A stretch of 64,000 bases of DNA from Dendrocalamus latiflorus (GCA_017311315.1 CM029610.1:12104728-12168727), one strand, 5' to 3'. Positions 45,761 to 57,055 are shown, counted from the first letter of the stretch. The notes: a model not told the origin generated them from the letters alone. Made by a program: numbers and translations.

Positions 45761-45769
45761 TTATAAATA
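45761..45769 (+). promoter_or_regulatory. TATA box of second CACTA-1 gene
   Basis: CCTTATAAATACCCGCAGCTAGG starts about 10 bases after array 4. CACTA-2 has the related TTTAAATACCCGCAGCTAGG at the equivalent place (61173-61182, minus). TATA element shown here is TTATAAATA. Confidence 0.7.
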
Positions 45770-45884
45770 CCCGCAGCTAGGTTTGCGGAGTCCGCCCTCG
45801 CGCACTCTCTTGTCTCCACTCTCCAGCGCCCCTGCTAGCTAGGTTTTAGTCCCTCCCACCGCCGTTCCCTCCCGACGCCCCTCG

Positions 45885-46078
45885 CTCCCACCGCCGGTCC
45901 CTCCCGACGCCGCTCCCTCCCGACGCCGCTCCCTCCGATATGTTAGCTTTACGATATACTTGATATACTTGATATAGTTGATATGCTTGATATAGTTGAT
46001 ATGCTTGATATAGTTGATATGCTTGATATACTTGATATAGTTGATATGCTTGATATACTTGATATAGTTGATATCCGA
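45885..46078. repeat. Two adjoining minisatellites in leader of second gene
   Basis: A CCCTCCCGACGCCGCT-type unit (45885-45943) is followed by a 9/18-base GATAT[AG]CTTGATATAGTT unit repeated about seven times to 46078. CACTA-2 has a similar GC-rich block but an unrelated AT-rich repeat next to it. Confidence 0.85.
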
Positions 46079-46420
46079 GACTTAGGTTTTTATTAGGATT
46101 GGGTTGGCGATATGAGACAGGGTTTATTGAGCACGGGAGGTTTGATTATTTGCTGAGGGATAAAACATAGTGATTTTAGGAGGTGAGATTTCGGATATGT
46201 TGTATATAAAGTTTTAATCAGTTGAATTAACATGATAATTCAAGATGCAATATTATCTGGGATTGTAGACTACTAGTTAATTGAGTGTTTAAATCAATAA
46301 CTTAATTAAAGAATAGGGTTGGTCATTTAACCAAATGTTAATATGAACAAAGTTTATTATTTTGTTGGTTACCAAATTCATTATTGATGATCAATGGTCC
46401 ATGGGTTGGTTAGAAGAGAG

Positions 46421-49060
46421 ATGGCGTCCACATAGTCTTCGTCGTCATCATCTAGGTCTCACGCTCCCAAGATTGCGAAAACTAAGCGTGGCCGAGGAGC
46501 ATCGAAAAGACCAGAGGGCCGAATGACCATCACGGTGGTCTCTCCGAATGGGCTCCCTCTGGAACCGACGAAAGCAGCGTCATCATTTCGGACTACCTGC
46601 GGGATAATTGGAAGGCAATGGGTCCTCATCACCATAGCAAGCTGGAAAGATTTGACAAAGGATCATAAAAATCAGCTATGGGAGAAATTACAAATTCGTT
46701 CGAGATCCCAGCAGAAGTACAGGGACTCGTGCAACGGCAGGCGTTCCTCGCGATGGGAAAAGCATTGAAGAATTTTAAGAGCACTCTTGTGACAAAGTAC
46801 GTGGCCAAGGATGTCACGCCCTTCACGAAGTATCCTTTCGTGTCGCCAGAAACATGGGAGGCCTTTGTGCAGATGAAGACAACGACCGAATTTGAACAAC
46901 AAAGTGCGGCGCACAAGGCTCTCCAGTCACAAAACACGCACCCTCACAGACTCGGCACCGCTGGGTACGCGGGTAAAATCCCGCAATGGAGGATGCAGGA
47001 TGAGGTCGCAATCCGATCGGAGGCCTCTCCGCCATTTGCCGGGATCGCAAACGAGCGCGCTCGAAACTGGTTAAGAGCGAGGTCATCAACCACATATTCG
47101 GGTGTCTCTTTCAAAAACCCCGTAGATGAGGAAGTGTCCCAACGCATGGTAATATATGTTAAACTATATAGTTGTTAACACCTCTTGAACTTTATGGGTT
47201 CAAAAATAAAATGATTAATTGCCTCTTGCAGCAATCATTGACTACCGAATCTTCTTGTGGCTCCTTTGAAGAATATAGGGAGAGAGATTTACTATCACAG
47301 GCCTTGGAAAACAAGGAGCACCCAGATCGCACACGAGGCATGGGGGTTTATGTACCTTGGAGGCACGGATTTCCAGATTACTCCGAGGCATATAGGAGTA
47401 GGAAGAGATCCAAGGCGTACCGCAACGAACAAATAAAACAGGAGCTTCGTGCTCAACTTGAGGAACAACTATCTGCCTCACTTCAAGAGCAGACTGCCTC
47501 ACTTCGAGGAGAGATAGATTCATTGCGGGAAAAACTGAGACAAGTCCACAACCAATCGCAACCCACTCCTACTACTGCGGTACCCAGTCCCCCTCAACGT
47601 CGCAGTAGCTGCGCGTCCACACCAATTTCTGAACATAGCGACGCCCACTTACCTATTGATGACATTCAGGTAATGTACCTCTTTAGAATGGTACATAGAT
47701 CTCTCTGGTGGACGCCTTAACTCATCTTGTGTCATTATGTAGGAGCCCATGCCTTGCAGTCTCAAAGTCAGGCTTGTTGGCTCTATTCCCGTTGATGCTG
47801 GGCGCGGCATGGTGTATCCATTGCTGCTAGGGACGCTGGTGCATGGTGTACAAGTAGACACCGGTTTCATAAAGGTCCAGGTGGACATAATTAATGATAT
47901 TTTTAAGATCGTCCCTCTTGAGAAGCCCCCAAACGAAGAGATTAAGACATTAGGGGATGCCGTCCACACATTCATTCAGTGGCCCAAGAGGGACATCGTC
48001 CTCGACATGTCTGTGCCACAATCTTCACATCCAGTGGCCCAAGAGGGACGTCGCCCTGGACCTGGCACATCGGCTCCGGTGGCTCCACCTCCAAAACCAG
48101 TAAAGACTGTAAGTGTACTGTACAATGAAGTTCTACATTCACGTTATACAGATAAATGTCATTACTCTTTCTTTAGTATAGATACATGATCCAAGAAGTC
48201 CGGCGATCGCGACGACCGGTGGGTTTCCTCGACCCTCACTTGGTCTCCGAGCAATCTATCAACGCAGATGCATCCTTCGTGCAAGGTTACATAACGAGGG
48301 GATTGATTGCTCATACCGACAAGGAGTACGTCATGGTACCCTTCAACTAAGGGTAAGTGCTTCACTAGTTGCCACACATATGTTTCATTTGTACTTTACA
48401 TGCAGCATGAACTTAGGATTAATCACTATGGCGACACACATGACTAGGCATCACTGGATTTTGATTGTGATTGTACCAAAGTGGAGCAAGGTAATATACC
48501 TTGATTCCCTCCTTAGGAGCAACCACGACTTCAGTCGTGTGCAAGAAGTACTTAACAGGTAAACTCATTTCCTCCATACATAACTCTATTGTAATATTTG
48601 TTTTGTTTGCCACGGCCGAGGCTAAGTTTTTTGAATCACGAAGGGCGTTTGCCGATTATGTTGCCCAAGGAGGAAGACACGACAAATCCAGTGACACGAT
48701 ACGACACAACACGCGATTTCCGGTACCCGCTACAACACAACAATCATATATCATACTTGTTATAATGCCTCTAGAATTGACAATACCGATGTATGTAATT
48801 TTATTTTTGCAGTGCCACCAGCAGCTACAGGGCAACGTATGTGGATTCTACGTTTGCCGCCATATGAAGGAAAACATGGATACTAAGATCAATGATCCAA
48901 AGGTTTGTCAGGTCCTTCCAATAATTATTATTTTCTGATTATATATATGTATTTATATTACACACACATGCTAATTAATGACTTAACATTGCTCCTAGCG
49001 ACAGCGGGTGGACTTCGACGAAAGTGCATATGATCTTGACAATCTCGTCGACATTCGTGT
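46421..49060 (+). pseudogene. Second CACTA-1 gene: Transposase_24-like plus Ulp1 protease domain
   Basis: Exon a (46421-47148) starts MAST and carries a Transposase_24/Ptta-like domain (GIIGRQWVLITIASWKDLT; FVSPETWEAFVQMK). Exon b (47232-47669) adds a coiled coil (LEEQLSASLQEQTASLRGEI). Exon c is 47743-48108. A C48/Ulp1-type region follows at 48180-48960 with HWILI, LDSL and QGNVCGFYVCRH, supplying His, Asp, Gln and Cys of that fold. Defects: TAG as codon 5 (46433-46435), TAA at 48348-48350, and exon c about 360 bp shorter than in CACTA-2. Ulp1-type proteases normally remove SUMO; why plant CACTA elements carry them is not established. Confidence 0.87.
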
Positions 49061-49094
49061 AATCATCTCCCAATTCTTGCTAGCGACGTCACAA

Positions 49095-49315
49095 AAACCG
49101 TCTGTGATACGAGACTATCACAGACGGTTTTTTATAAACAACCGTCTGTGATACTCGTCTATCACAGACGGTTAGTAATAAAGACCGTCTGTAATGTGAG
49201 TTATCACAGACGGCTCGGGAACCGTCTGTGATAACCACCAACTATCACTGACACCTAAACACTGACGGTTCAGGAACCGTCTGTGATGACGGTTCTGAAC
49301 CGTCTGTGATAGGGC
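49095..49315. repeat. Hairpin array 5 (right subterminal, CACTA-1)
   Basis: Five or six CACAGACGGTT/AACCGTCTGTG pairs end in the overlapping GACGGTTCTGAACCGTC foldback just before the terminal repeat. The sequence is nearly identical, reversed, to 56630-56880 of CACTA-2. Confidence 0.92.
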
Positions 49316-49329
49316 TGTCTGTAGCAGTG
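49290..49329 (-). repeat. Right terminal inverted repeat of CACTA-1
   Basis: The complement begins CACTGCTACAGACAGCCC, identical over its first 30 bases to the left end of CACTA-2 at 56630. The TSD GCA follows. Confidence 0.9.
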
Positions 49330-49332
49330 GCA

Positions 49333-49870
49333 AGAAGAGAGGCTCTAGTTTGCATGTGTTGTATCTAGAGGTGGATTTAGTATCCACTTGAGCTTGTGCA
49401 TTTGTTGCACGTGGTGAGAGTCAAGCAAGGGGGTTGACTTGTTGCTATTAGATTTTGCCAAATCCTAGACATCATTAGAGGCGTCATGCGTAGTGATCTT
49501 CTCAAAGAAGGTTGTAAAAAGACCCAGCGAGTTGTGAATGTTGAAGCTCACCTACCTAGAGCAGGAAAGAGTTACCACTAGTGGATTTGAGGTGATTGGC
49601 TTAATTTGTGTAGCTGATCCAATTTATTTAGGCTTACCTCAATGTGGACTAAGGGAGATTGGTAAGTCTCCGAACACCATGGTAAAAAGGAACCGTGTCA
49701 TTGTGGTTTATTTTTTGTGCTCAATTTATATTCATAGTACATTTAGACTTTATTTGTGCTAAACCAAATTAAGTTAAACTTCCGCATTATAAACTTAGTT
49801 TTAGCCAAATAGCTTAGAAGAAAATTTTAGAATCTCCTATTCAACCCCCCTAGTCGGCCTCCTCGATCTT
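49333..49870 (+). repeat. 3' part of copia LTR C
   Basis: Continues LTR C beyond CACTA-1 and ends CTATTCAACCCCCCTAGTCGG..GATCTTACA at 49870, the counterpart of the opposite end of the solo LTR at 41825. No primer-binding site follows, so LTR C is also solo or recombined. Confidence 0.7.
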
Positions 49871-50540
49871 ACACCAGTACTATTGCTGCCACCGGGCCGG
49901 TACTACCGCCATTGCCTGCCAGTACTATCGCCTGAGACCTGACAACAACCTGAATTTTCAGGATATTACAAAACCTTATATTCAACTCAACTCAGCTGCT
50001 AATTGTTTATCACAAATTGACTTAGACCTACCCACATGGTCTCTCAGGTGTGTGACTAAGATGATCCTAATAAAGCTTTTTAGAAAATTTGCCCTATCAC
50101 TAACCCTCTCGATGAACCGGGCTCCCAACCACTCAACCCCTAACATAGAGTAAAAAGTGGCCAGGGACTCACCATTGGATTTGAGAGCAGTTACCATCCA
50201 TGATTTAATCCAACACATGCAATCACACCCTCTAACCCTAGCACGAAGCTTAACCTATAACCTGAGGAGTCAATACCGGAACTCACTAACTTACTAAGCT
50301 AGACCCTTCCCATATAACATGTGGCTGTATGAGGGGATTCGGTTCAATGATGTATAAAGTTAAGTCCTAATTGACCAGGGCGATACAATCCCATTCTCTA
50401 ACTACACAAAGATTCATTCGACATTATTTTTGGACATTTCATTACGAAATATGGGACAAAAGCACGTTATTTGGACTTTCTTCCCTGACTCGGGGAAAGA
50501 AAATCAGAAACAGATAGGGTACATAACCGGGCCTATGGAT
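49871..50540. other. Copia LTR scrap, then unassigned sequence
   Basis: Bases 49871-49970 contain GGTACTACCG and CAGTACTATCG motifs plus CTGAATTTTCAGG and look like part of another copia LTR. The rest up to the plantacyanin gene shows nothing recognisable. Confidence 0.5.
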
Positions 50541-50547
50541 GGATTAT

Positions 50548-51015
50548 CTATTTGGCGGTGACGGCGATTTTCATGCCTTGCTCGCAATGGCCGGGGAAGC
50601 CGCAGATGAAGAAGGCCTTGCCGGCGGAGAGGGTGATTTTGTCGTTGCCGGAGGTGTAGGTCGTGGCGCCGGCGGCCGCGTTGCACGAGTTGTACCCGGC
50701 TTCGTCCACCGCCACCACGTCGTGCATCTCCGGGTCGTACTTGAACACTGCATCGATCGCATTGAATTAGTCAGATCTACCGTCAACCCATCGATCGTTT
50801 AGCATCATCAGTTACTCACCGAGCACATCGCCGGCCGAGAAGGCCTTGCCGTTCTCCCAGCCAGCGACGCCGAAGGTCCAGCCCTTGTTGTCGCCGACGG
50901 GCCACTCCGTCTGCTCGCCGCCGACGAGGGTCGTCGCGCAGCTTAGAGCCAGCACCAGCCCAAGAACAACGGGGGCAATGCTGCTATGGATGCTTCTTCC
51001 CTGTGCCATTGCCAT
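50548..51015 (-). CDS. Plantacyanin / basic blue copper protein, two exons
   Basis: Exon 1 runs 51015-50820 and exon 2 50747-50548; the 72-base intron has GT (50819-50818) and AG (50749-50748) borders and phase 1. The product is 131 residues: a signal peptide of about 30 (hydrophobic PVVLGLVLALSCATTLV), then a single cupredoxin domain (DNKGWTFGVAGWENGKAFSA). All four type-1 copper ligands are visible: His in EMHDV, then Cys, His and Met in FFICGFPGHCEQGMK; the extra Cys pair (NSC and GHC) would form the usual disulphide. There is no GPI-type tail, so the protein should be secreted to the cell wall. Plantacyanins are linked to pollen-tube guidance and cell-wall redox. An alternative ATG lies two codons downstream. 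No defects are seen, and this is the only apparently intact host gene in the window. Confidence 0.95.
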
Positions 51016-51130
51016 CGTCGCTGATCTTTGTTCTTACCACTACTAAAGCTCACAAGAACAAATGAATCAACTGATGAAGTGACTGCTCAACCTTGTGATG
51101 GTTTGCGTTGGTGAGGGAGGGAACTCCTTC

Positions 51131-51138
51131 CTTTATAG
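51131..51138 (-). promoter_or_regulatory. TATA box of plantacyanin gene
   Basis: The minus strand reads GCCTATAAAGGAAGG about 120 bases upstream of the ATG. The surrounding 80 bases resemble the upstream region of the truncated paralogue. Confidence 0.75.
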
Positions 51139-53620
51139 GCGCCTCAAGGGTCAAATGTTCTCACACATTTCTATTAGAATTTACGAATTAACAAGTTGGA
51201 TAAGCACCATTAAAAATATATTTATTAGTGCCAAATATAGTAGTAGCGTAGTAGGAAAGAATCGATCAATGATAATGGAAACGGAAGCGAAGGCATTTAT
51301 TTACTTCCAAGATGTAGTAGTAGTGTAGTAGGAAAGAAATCTGCATTTTTCACTGCTTTACATTAACTGGACGAGATACGGTTTTATACGAGGGATCCGG
51401 ATAGATAATTTTTACACCTCACGAAATAAAATGCAATTAAGAGAAAAAGAATATGCTCTGCAGTCTCAATCTCCCCCGCAAATCACACAATGAATATTTC
51501 AATCTCCTTGCAACTGTCCCCTGTTTAACTGTGAGGCAGATTGGATTTTATCTTGGAACACTTGCCACACAAAGATTTTGGTCCGGTTCTAAAAAATGAA
51601 GGCTTCTAGCTTCTCGTTTGGAACACGTTACTCTTAACATGGTTTCTTCTTTCTTTCTTTCTTTCTTTTTTTCTTTTTATATTTTCCTTTTACATTATCC
51701 ATAGAGATATAACGGTGTTTCTTAATTGAATACCTTTAAAAAAATTTAACAGTTGTTACAATATCATTTCAGCCAAAATCTAAAAACCACAACACTTTAA
51801 AATAAGATATCTATCTTGTATATTGGATTTTTATCTTGGAACACTTGCCACAGAAAGATTCTATCTTTCAAAGGGATGCTCACAGCCCCTGGTTTTTCTA
51901 ATACTCAGCCCCTGGTTTTTCTAGGGCCCAACGGACCCTATCAGGTTCAGAATTGAGCTGAATCGTGTTAAGGGGAACGCATTAACTCCTCAAAATCTTG
52001 CATTTCCACGACTCCAAATGCTCTCGTAAAATGTAAGTTCCCACCACGCATCATCATGCAATCAGCCACAGTACACCACGGTCGTCAAAAAAATTGCACA
52101 ATCTATCAAACTGATGATTTTTTTTCCAAAGGGAAAATGCCCAGCCAGACAATCTTATCATTGTTCACTCCGTGGATAGCACGACATTTAAACCAATGCT
52201 TCACCTTTTGTATACCTGGCCAAAATTGAGAGCCCCCTTGGCAAATCCACTTGTTGAGTAGGCAAATGTTCATATTCAAGTATGCAGAATTTCGATTCGC
52301 AAAAAAAAAAATCAGAATTTCTAGTTCTCCGTATTCCTTTGGTCTGCAAACATTATCCCATTCCACCATGTGGTATTTAAATTTGTCACTTTCACCCCTC
52401 CGAAAGAACCCAAATCGAATTGTGTCCATCTTATGATGCACCCCCTCATAAAGGTGGTAAACATGAAATGTTGAAAACACATGGTGTAAATGGGTAGACT
52501 ACTCAAGCAGATTTGGCTAGAACTAGATTTACCACCAGAGTAAAGAATACTAGCAGCAGAAGCGCGGCGCCACGCCGGGCTAGCTATCACGTGGACCGAA
52601 GTAAAAGAGCCGACAATTTGTAAGAGGGGCTTCTCTGAAAAAATTAATGACACATACGTATTTCCAGAGAAAGAGAAGGGTTTTCCGCATAAAACCAAGG
52701 ACACATGCGTAATTTCAGGAAAACCGTGGGGTTTTATCCAACAAAAGGAGGGCCTCCATGGAAAAACCGAGGATCCATACGTAAGCAGAGGGGTTTTTGC
52801 AAAAAAAACTGACATAGCAGGGCCCTTTCTGCAAAAACCGAGGACCCACTTACGATTTTATCCAGCAAAAGAAGGGCCTCCATGGAAAAATTGAAGACCC
52901 ATACGTATTTTCAAAAAAGCAAAGAGGTTTTGCAAAAAAAACTAATGTGCTAGGGTCTTTCTACAAAAACTAAGGACCCGCTCATGATTTAAAAAAATGA
53001 GAGGGCCTATTCACAAAATTGTTCATGTGGATGGACTCTGTAGGCGAATCCAGGTATAATATAGAGAGTATTTATAGGCTCTTTTTTGTTTTAGCTTATA
53101 ACTTGTGCATGTAGCTTTATAGGCTCTTTTTTCCTTTAGATTATAACTTATGTATGTCGCTTATGGCTTGTGGAATATTTATAAGAGAGTACAAAGTAGC
53201 AAAAATTTACGCGGTTTTGATCGATATAAATGAAGTCGTTACTAGATTTACCACCAGAGAAAGAATATTTATGGACATGTTCTTTTTTACTTGGACTTAT
53301 AACTGTAGTTTATACCTTTTAGACTATTCGTAAGGGAGCACAGAGTAGTAGAAACTTACATGCGGTTTTGACAGAGTACAGAGTATTAGAAACTCACGTA
53401 TAATTTTGACTAATATAAATAAAGTCGTTACAGTGTATACTCTAATTAATTTATAGACCCATCTTAAAAAGATACTCTGTTTAAAAGTTAATTATTAAAA
53501 AAAGCTAAAATAGCTTTTAGAAGTGGAAATAAAAGACCCTAGTTTATATATACTTATATATGCATGACGGCAGAAGGCTTATTTCATCGTTAAGTTGATC
53601 ACAATTCACAGGTACATTTA
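51139..53620. other. Gene-free flank with simple and dispersed repeats
   Basis: No credible gene is seen. It contains a TTTC-type simple repeat at about 51645-51678, a duplicated CAGCCCCTGGTTTTTCTA at 51885-51925, and imperfect direct repeats of GGGCCTCCATGGAAAAA type at 52620-52990. Three relatives of one AT-rich dispersed repeat lie between 53050 and 53540, the last resembling 18830-19050. Confidence 0.5.
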
Positions 53621-53625
53621 TACTC

Positions 53626-53971
53626 TGTAGAAACCGAGACTTGATCTCGGCTTGAAAACGACGCCCGACGAATCTTGGCTTGAAAGTGCCCGCCTCCTGT
53701 GATGAACAAACTCATGTACGCGAGTGAAAAAATGGAGTCCGCGGTTTTGCTGAATGGATGCTCCGTTTTCTATTGATCCTTTGAGCTATTTATACACAAC
53801 ATCACACATCAGTTATGCACAGCCGTTGCCAGCCGAAGCGGAAACGACGCCTTGCTTCGCCGTACGCGGAAGCGTCACAGTGCTCCGGCAACGAACGCGT
53901 ACGGCTGTATACATGAACAGTAACCGTACACATGAACAATGCCATGCACGTGCACAGGATTTATTCTATCA
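53626..53971 (-). repeat. 3' LTR of gutted copia element
   Basis: 346 bases from TGTAGAAACC to TTATTCTATCA. On the minus strand it starts TGATAGAATAA after the purine-rich TTAAAGGGTGAAA. A TATA box TGTATAAATAGC is at 53785-53796 (minus). Confidence 0.75.
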
Positions 53972-54421
53972 TTTCACCCTTTAATCCCGTGCCACTGCTA
54001 CCACACCCAGCTGCTGTCGTAACTCGCTCGAAATTGAGCCTGGCACCCCGAAGCCGCCGCTTTACCGGCCGCCCCGCACGGTGCCGATGCACACTCCGAC
54101 TGCCTTGGCTTCTGCCCGCATGTGCATGCCGCCTGGTCGTCGTGCGTCACTGGCCCGATGCCGTTGCGCGCTGCCTCGCCGTCCCACAGCCGGTCTCGCC
54201 CTCAGCTGCACGCCGGCCCGCAGTCGCACCCACGTCTGCACGCGCGTGCCGCCTCGGACTCTCCGCTCGCTGCCTGCATGCGGCCACCTCCACTCGATCC
54301 CCACTCGGCCACCGCCCGGGGTAGCTACATCCGAAACGCCGCGCCGCCGCCGCACTTGAACCAACCTGCAGCCGCTCGGCCCTGGCGCCGGCCCCGGCCG
54401 CTCGGAGCTGAACTGCTCATG

Positions 54422-56476
54422 CTAGCGCCACGCATCGTCGTTTGCATGCGCCAGGAGCGAGATCGGTCGAGCGAGCGTGAGGGAGATCTCGTACAGTCGA
54501 TTCGCCGATCGCCGTACCTTGGCGAGAAACTTCCTCCTCGAATCGCGCACCCGCAGTACGCCGTCCTCGATCAACACTTGGCACCCGACCTCGTCGAGTT
54601 GTCCCAAGCTAATGATGTTGCTGCGCAGACGTGGGATGAAGTACACGTCCGACAGCAGACGATGGTGTTCACCCCCTGCAGCAAACATGGTTGTGCCGCG
54701 TCCGAGGATGTCCACCATTGATCCATCGTCGAATTTTACCGTGCCCGTGATGTCGCAATTCAGCTCAGAGAAAACCGTGTCATTTCCTATCATATGGTTC
54801 GACGCACCTGTGTCAAGATACCACACGTCGTCATCCTGGCCGTCGGTGTGGTTGTCGGTGTCACCCAACTGCACCATTGCGCGTTCTTCGTTGAGGAAGA
54901 ACCGTCCGCCGACGTGTGCAGGTGCAACACGCTCTGGAAGCCGCGCGGGCTCCTATGAAAAAGAGACCACCTGGGCCATCAAGAGGGACGGCTCGAGGTC
55001 ATCGTCCACCTTGGCTAGCAGCACTGCGGCCGCAGCCTCGTCTCTAGGGCTGGACGAAAAACTCGAAGCTCGTTAGCTCGCTCGGCTCGTGGCTGGCTCG
55101 GCTCGGCTCGTTAGGATAACGAGCCGAGCCGAGCCAAGATTTTAGCTCGTTAGCTATAACGAGCCAACTCGAGCCAGCTCGCGAGCCGCTCACGAGCCAA
55201 ACGAGCCATGCTTCCAGGAATTTAGATATGCATATGCTGCTTCCATGGACCTAATTTGTACTCTATTGCATGTGTTAATGTGTAAATTTGTACTCTATTG
55301 TACCCAAACGAGCTATGCATGTGTTAATTTGTACTCTATTGTACCCAAACGAGCCAAACGAGCCTAACGAGCCAAACGAGCCAAACGAGCCAAACTTCCA
55401 TGGATGAATATATGATGGAGATATTTTTTGGCCCTGGCTCACGAGCCAAACGAGCTAACTCGAGCTTTTTGTCGAGCCGAGCCGAGCTGGCTTTTTAGCT
55501 CGTTAGTTATAACGAGCCAGCTCGTTATCCTACCGAGCCAGACCGAGCCGAGCCAGCTCGATATCCAGCCCTACTCGTCTCTCTTCTTCTTCCGGCACTC
55601 CCGGGCCCAATGCCCAGTTTTCCTGCAGTATTTGCACGTATCCTTGTCGATGACCTTGCTGCCATCGTCCTTCCGTGCGTCGTCGGTATCGCGCTTGGGT
55701 GGCTGCGTGCCGCGCTGTGGCAGGACCGAGCCGCCGCTCGTATCACTTCCGCTGGCCCCAGCGCTACCGACGCGCGCACCCTCCTCGTCGCGCTTACGTA
55801 GGCGACGGATGAGATCCTCCTCCTTCGACGAGAGAAGCAGTCGAGAACCCAACTCTGCGGCCACTGCTCGCGCATCGAGTCACTGCTCCACGGACCAGAG
55901 ACGGCCTGTGACCTCTTCGATGGACAACTCCTCGATGTTCAGCAGCGTCTCGATTGAGATCGCGACCTGCATGAACCGATAAGGGACCACCTGGAGAAAC
56001 TTGCGAACAACCTCAGCTTCGTCGATCTCGTCGCCGAGAAGACGTAGATTGTTGGCGAGGCCCGCAATTCGCATCGAGAAATCATCCACGTTCTCGCCTT
56101 CCTTGAAAGCGATGTTGTTGAAATCGCGCCGAAGCTTCTGCGCGTTCGCCACGCGCACCCGCTCGACGCCCATCCGCATGACCTTGACCGCCTCCCACGC
56201 CTCCTGTGCGATCTCCTTGCTGCCAATCAAACTCAGCATCTCCGTCGGGACTGAGCGAGCGATCGCTGCTAGAGCCAGCCAATCCTTGCTGTACTCGATG
56301 TCACCGGGTTCAATCGCGCCCCACAGGCCTTGTGCCTGCAAGTTGATGCGCATCATCACCACCCACTCCGGGTTGTTTGTCTTCCTCAGCATCGGGTACT
56401 AGACGGACACCACTGACTCCTTGACGATGCGCTCAATGATGACTTCGCCGTCAACTGGAGTCAATTGGACGGACAT
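54422..56476 (-). pseudogene. gag: Copia Gag and protease remnant
   Basis: The ATG at 56476 opens a UBN2-type copia Gag (QLTPVDGEVIIERIVKESVV), with a TAG at codon 26 (56399-56401). It continues through NPEWVVMMRINLQAQGLWGA and another stop at about 55880 to a CCHC knuckle (CKYCRKTGHWAREC, about 55585-55630). A hAT MITE (55045-55573) splits it there. Beyond the MITE, after one more stop near 54955, comes an aspartic protease with DTG in VWYLDTGASNHM (about 54800-54835) and VYFIPRLRSNIISLGQL. Reading ends at about 54425 without integrase. Confidence 0.87.
55045..55573. mobile_element. hAT-type MITE, 529 bp, palindromic, TSD CTCGTCTC
   Basis: TAGGGCTGG at 55045 and CCAGCCCTA ending at 55573 are inverted ends, with a perfect 8-bp duplication CTCGTCTC at 55037-55044 and 55574-55581. 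The interior is full of CGAGCC/GGCTCG in both orientations, so almost the whole element can fold back on itself, with an AT-rich centre containing a TTTGTACTCTATTG direct repeat. Confidence 0.92.
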
Positions 56477-56497
56477 GATTGCCCCGGGAGCATCCAT

Positions 56498-56509
56498 GCT
56501 CTGATATCA
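56498..56509 (-). promoter_or_regulatory. Primer-binding site of gutted copia element
   Basis: The minus strand reads TGATATCAGAGC, one base different from the standard initiator-Met complement TGGTATCAGAGC, two bases inside the LTR end at 56512. Confidence 0.85.
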
Positions 56510-56511
56510 AA

Positions 56512-56628
56512 TGTAGAAACCAAGACTTGATCTCGGCTTGAAAACGACGCCCGGCGAATCTTGGCTTGAAAGCGCCCGCCTCCTGTGATGAACAAACTCA
56601 CGTACGCGAGAGAAAAAATGGAGTCTGC
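56512..56628 (-). repeat. 5' LTR of gutted copia element, truncated by CACTA-2
   Basis: Matches 53626-53742 with a few substitutions; the match ends at GAGTCTGCG, where CACTA-2 begins. GCG (56627-56629) is the expected 3-bp duplication; its partner lies outside the window. Confidence 0.9.
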
Positions 56629-56645
56629 GCACTGCTACAGACAGC

Positions 56646-57055
56646 CCTATCACAGACGGTTCGGAACCGTCATCACAGACAGTTCCTGAACCGTCAGTGT
56701 TTAGGTGTCAGTGATAGTTGGTGGTTATCACAGACGGTTCCCGAGCCGTCTGTGATAAAAACATTACAGACGGTCTTGATTACTAACCGTCTGTGATAGG
56801 CGAGTATCACAGACGGTTGTTTATAAAAAACCGTCTGTGATACTCGCCTATCACAGACGGTTAGTAATCAAGACCGTCTGTGATATGCACAATATCACAG
56901 ACGGTTTGTATTACTAACCGTCTGTGATATTGTGTATATCACAGACGGTTAGTAGTAAAGCCGTCTGTGATAGCAGTCACACCACATACGGCACTCTTTG
57001 AAACCGTCTGTGATATGGTATCACAGACGGTTTTTAACAATGAACCGTTTGTGAT
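56646..57055. repeat. Hairpin array (subterminal, CACTA-2)
   Basis: About nine CACAGACGGTT/AACCGTCTGTG pairs, one more decayed at 56985-57010. It is longer than its counterpart at 49095-49315, mainly through additional GGTTAGTAATCAAGACC-type pairs. Confidence 0.92.

Larger units (their letters stand above)
32815..49329 (+). mobile_element. CACTA (En/Spm-type) transposon CACTA-1 with nested LTRs
   Basis: It begins CACTACTACAAAA at 32815 and ends with the complement of CACTGCTACAGACAGCC at 49329. Both sides are flanked by GCA (32812-32814, 49330-49332), the 3-bp duplication expected of CACTA elements. Without its two nested solo LTRs it is about 10 kb. Contents from left: terminal array, an unrecognised minus-strand ORF, a double array around a TATA box, the TNP2 gene, another array with TATA box, the second gene (Transposase_24-like plus Ulp1 domain), and a terminal array. 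It inserted into copia LTR C. The stops and frameshifts make it non-autonomous today. Confidence 0.93.
53626..56628 (-). mobile_element. Gutted Ty1/copia element, interrupted by CACTA-2 and a MITE
   Basis: The left LTR (53626-53971) and the first part of the right LTR (56512-56628) share TGTAGAAACC..GACTTGATCTCGG and the following 100 bases. Between them lie a primer-binding site, gag and an aspartic protease in copia order, then GC-rich non-coding sequence. Integrase, RT and RNase H are absent. The element is small, with short LTRs, as in Ale/Retrofit-like lineages (inferred). CACTA-2 cuts the 5' LTR at 56629. Confidence 0.85.

Noticed and set aside
53932..54359. 130- and 92-codon ORFs in GC-rich sequence beside the copia 3' LTR
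   Set aside because: No domain or homologous copy; sits where the deleted pol of the copia element would be.
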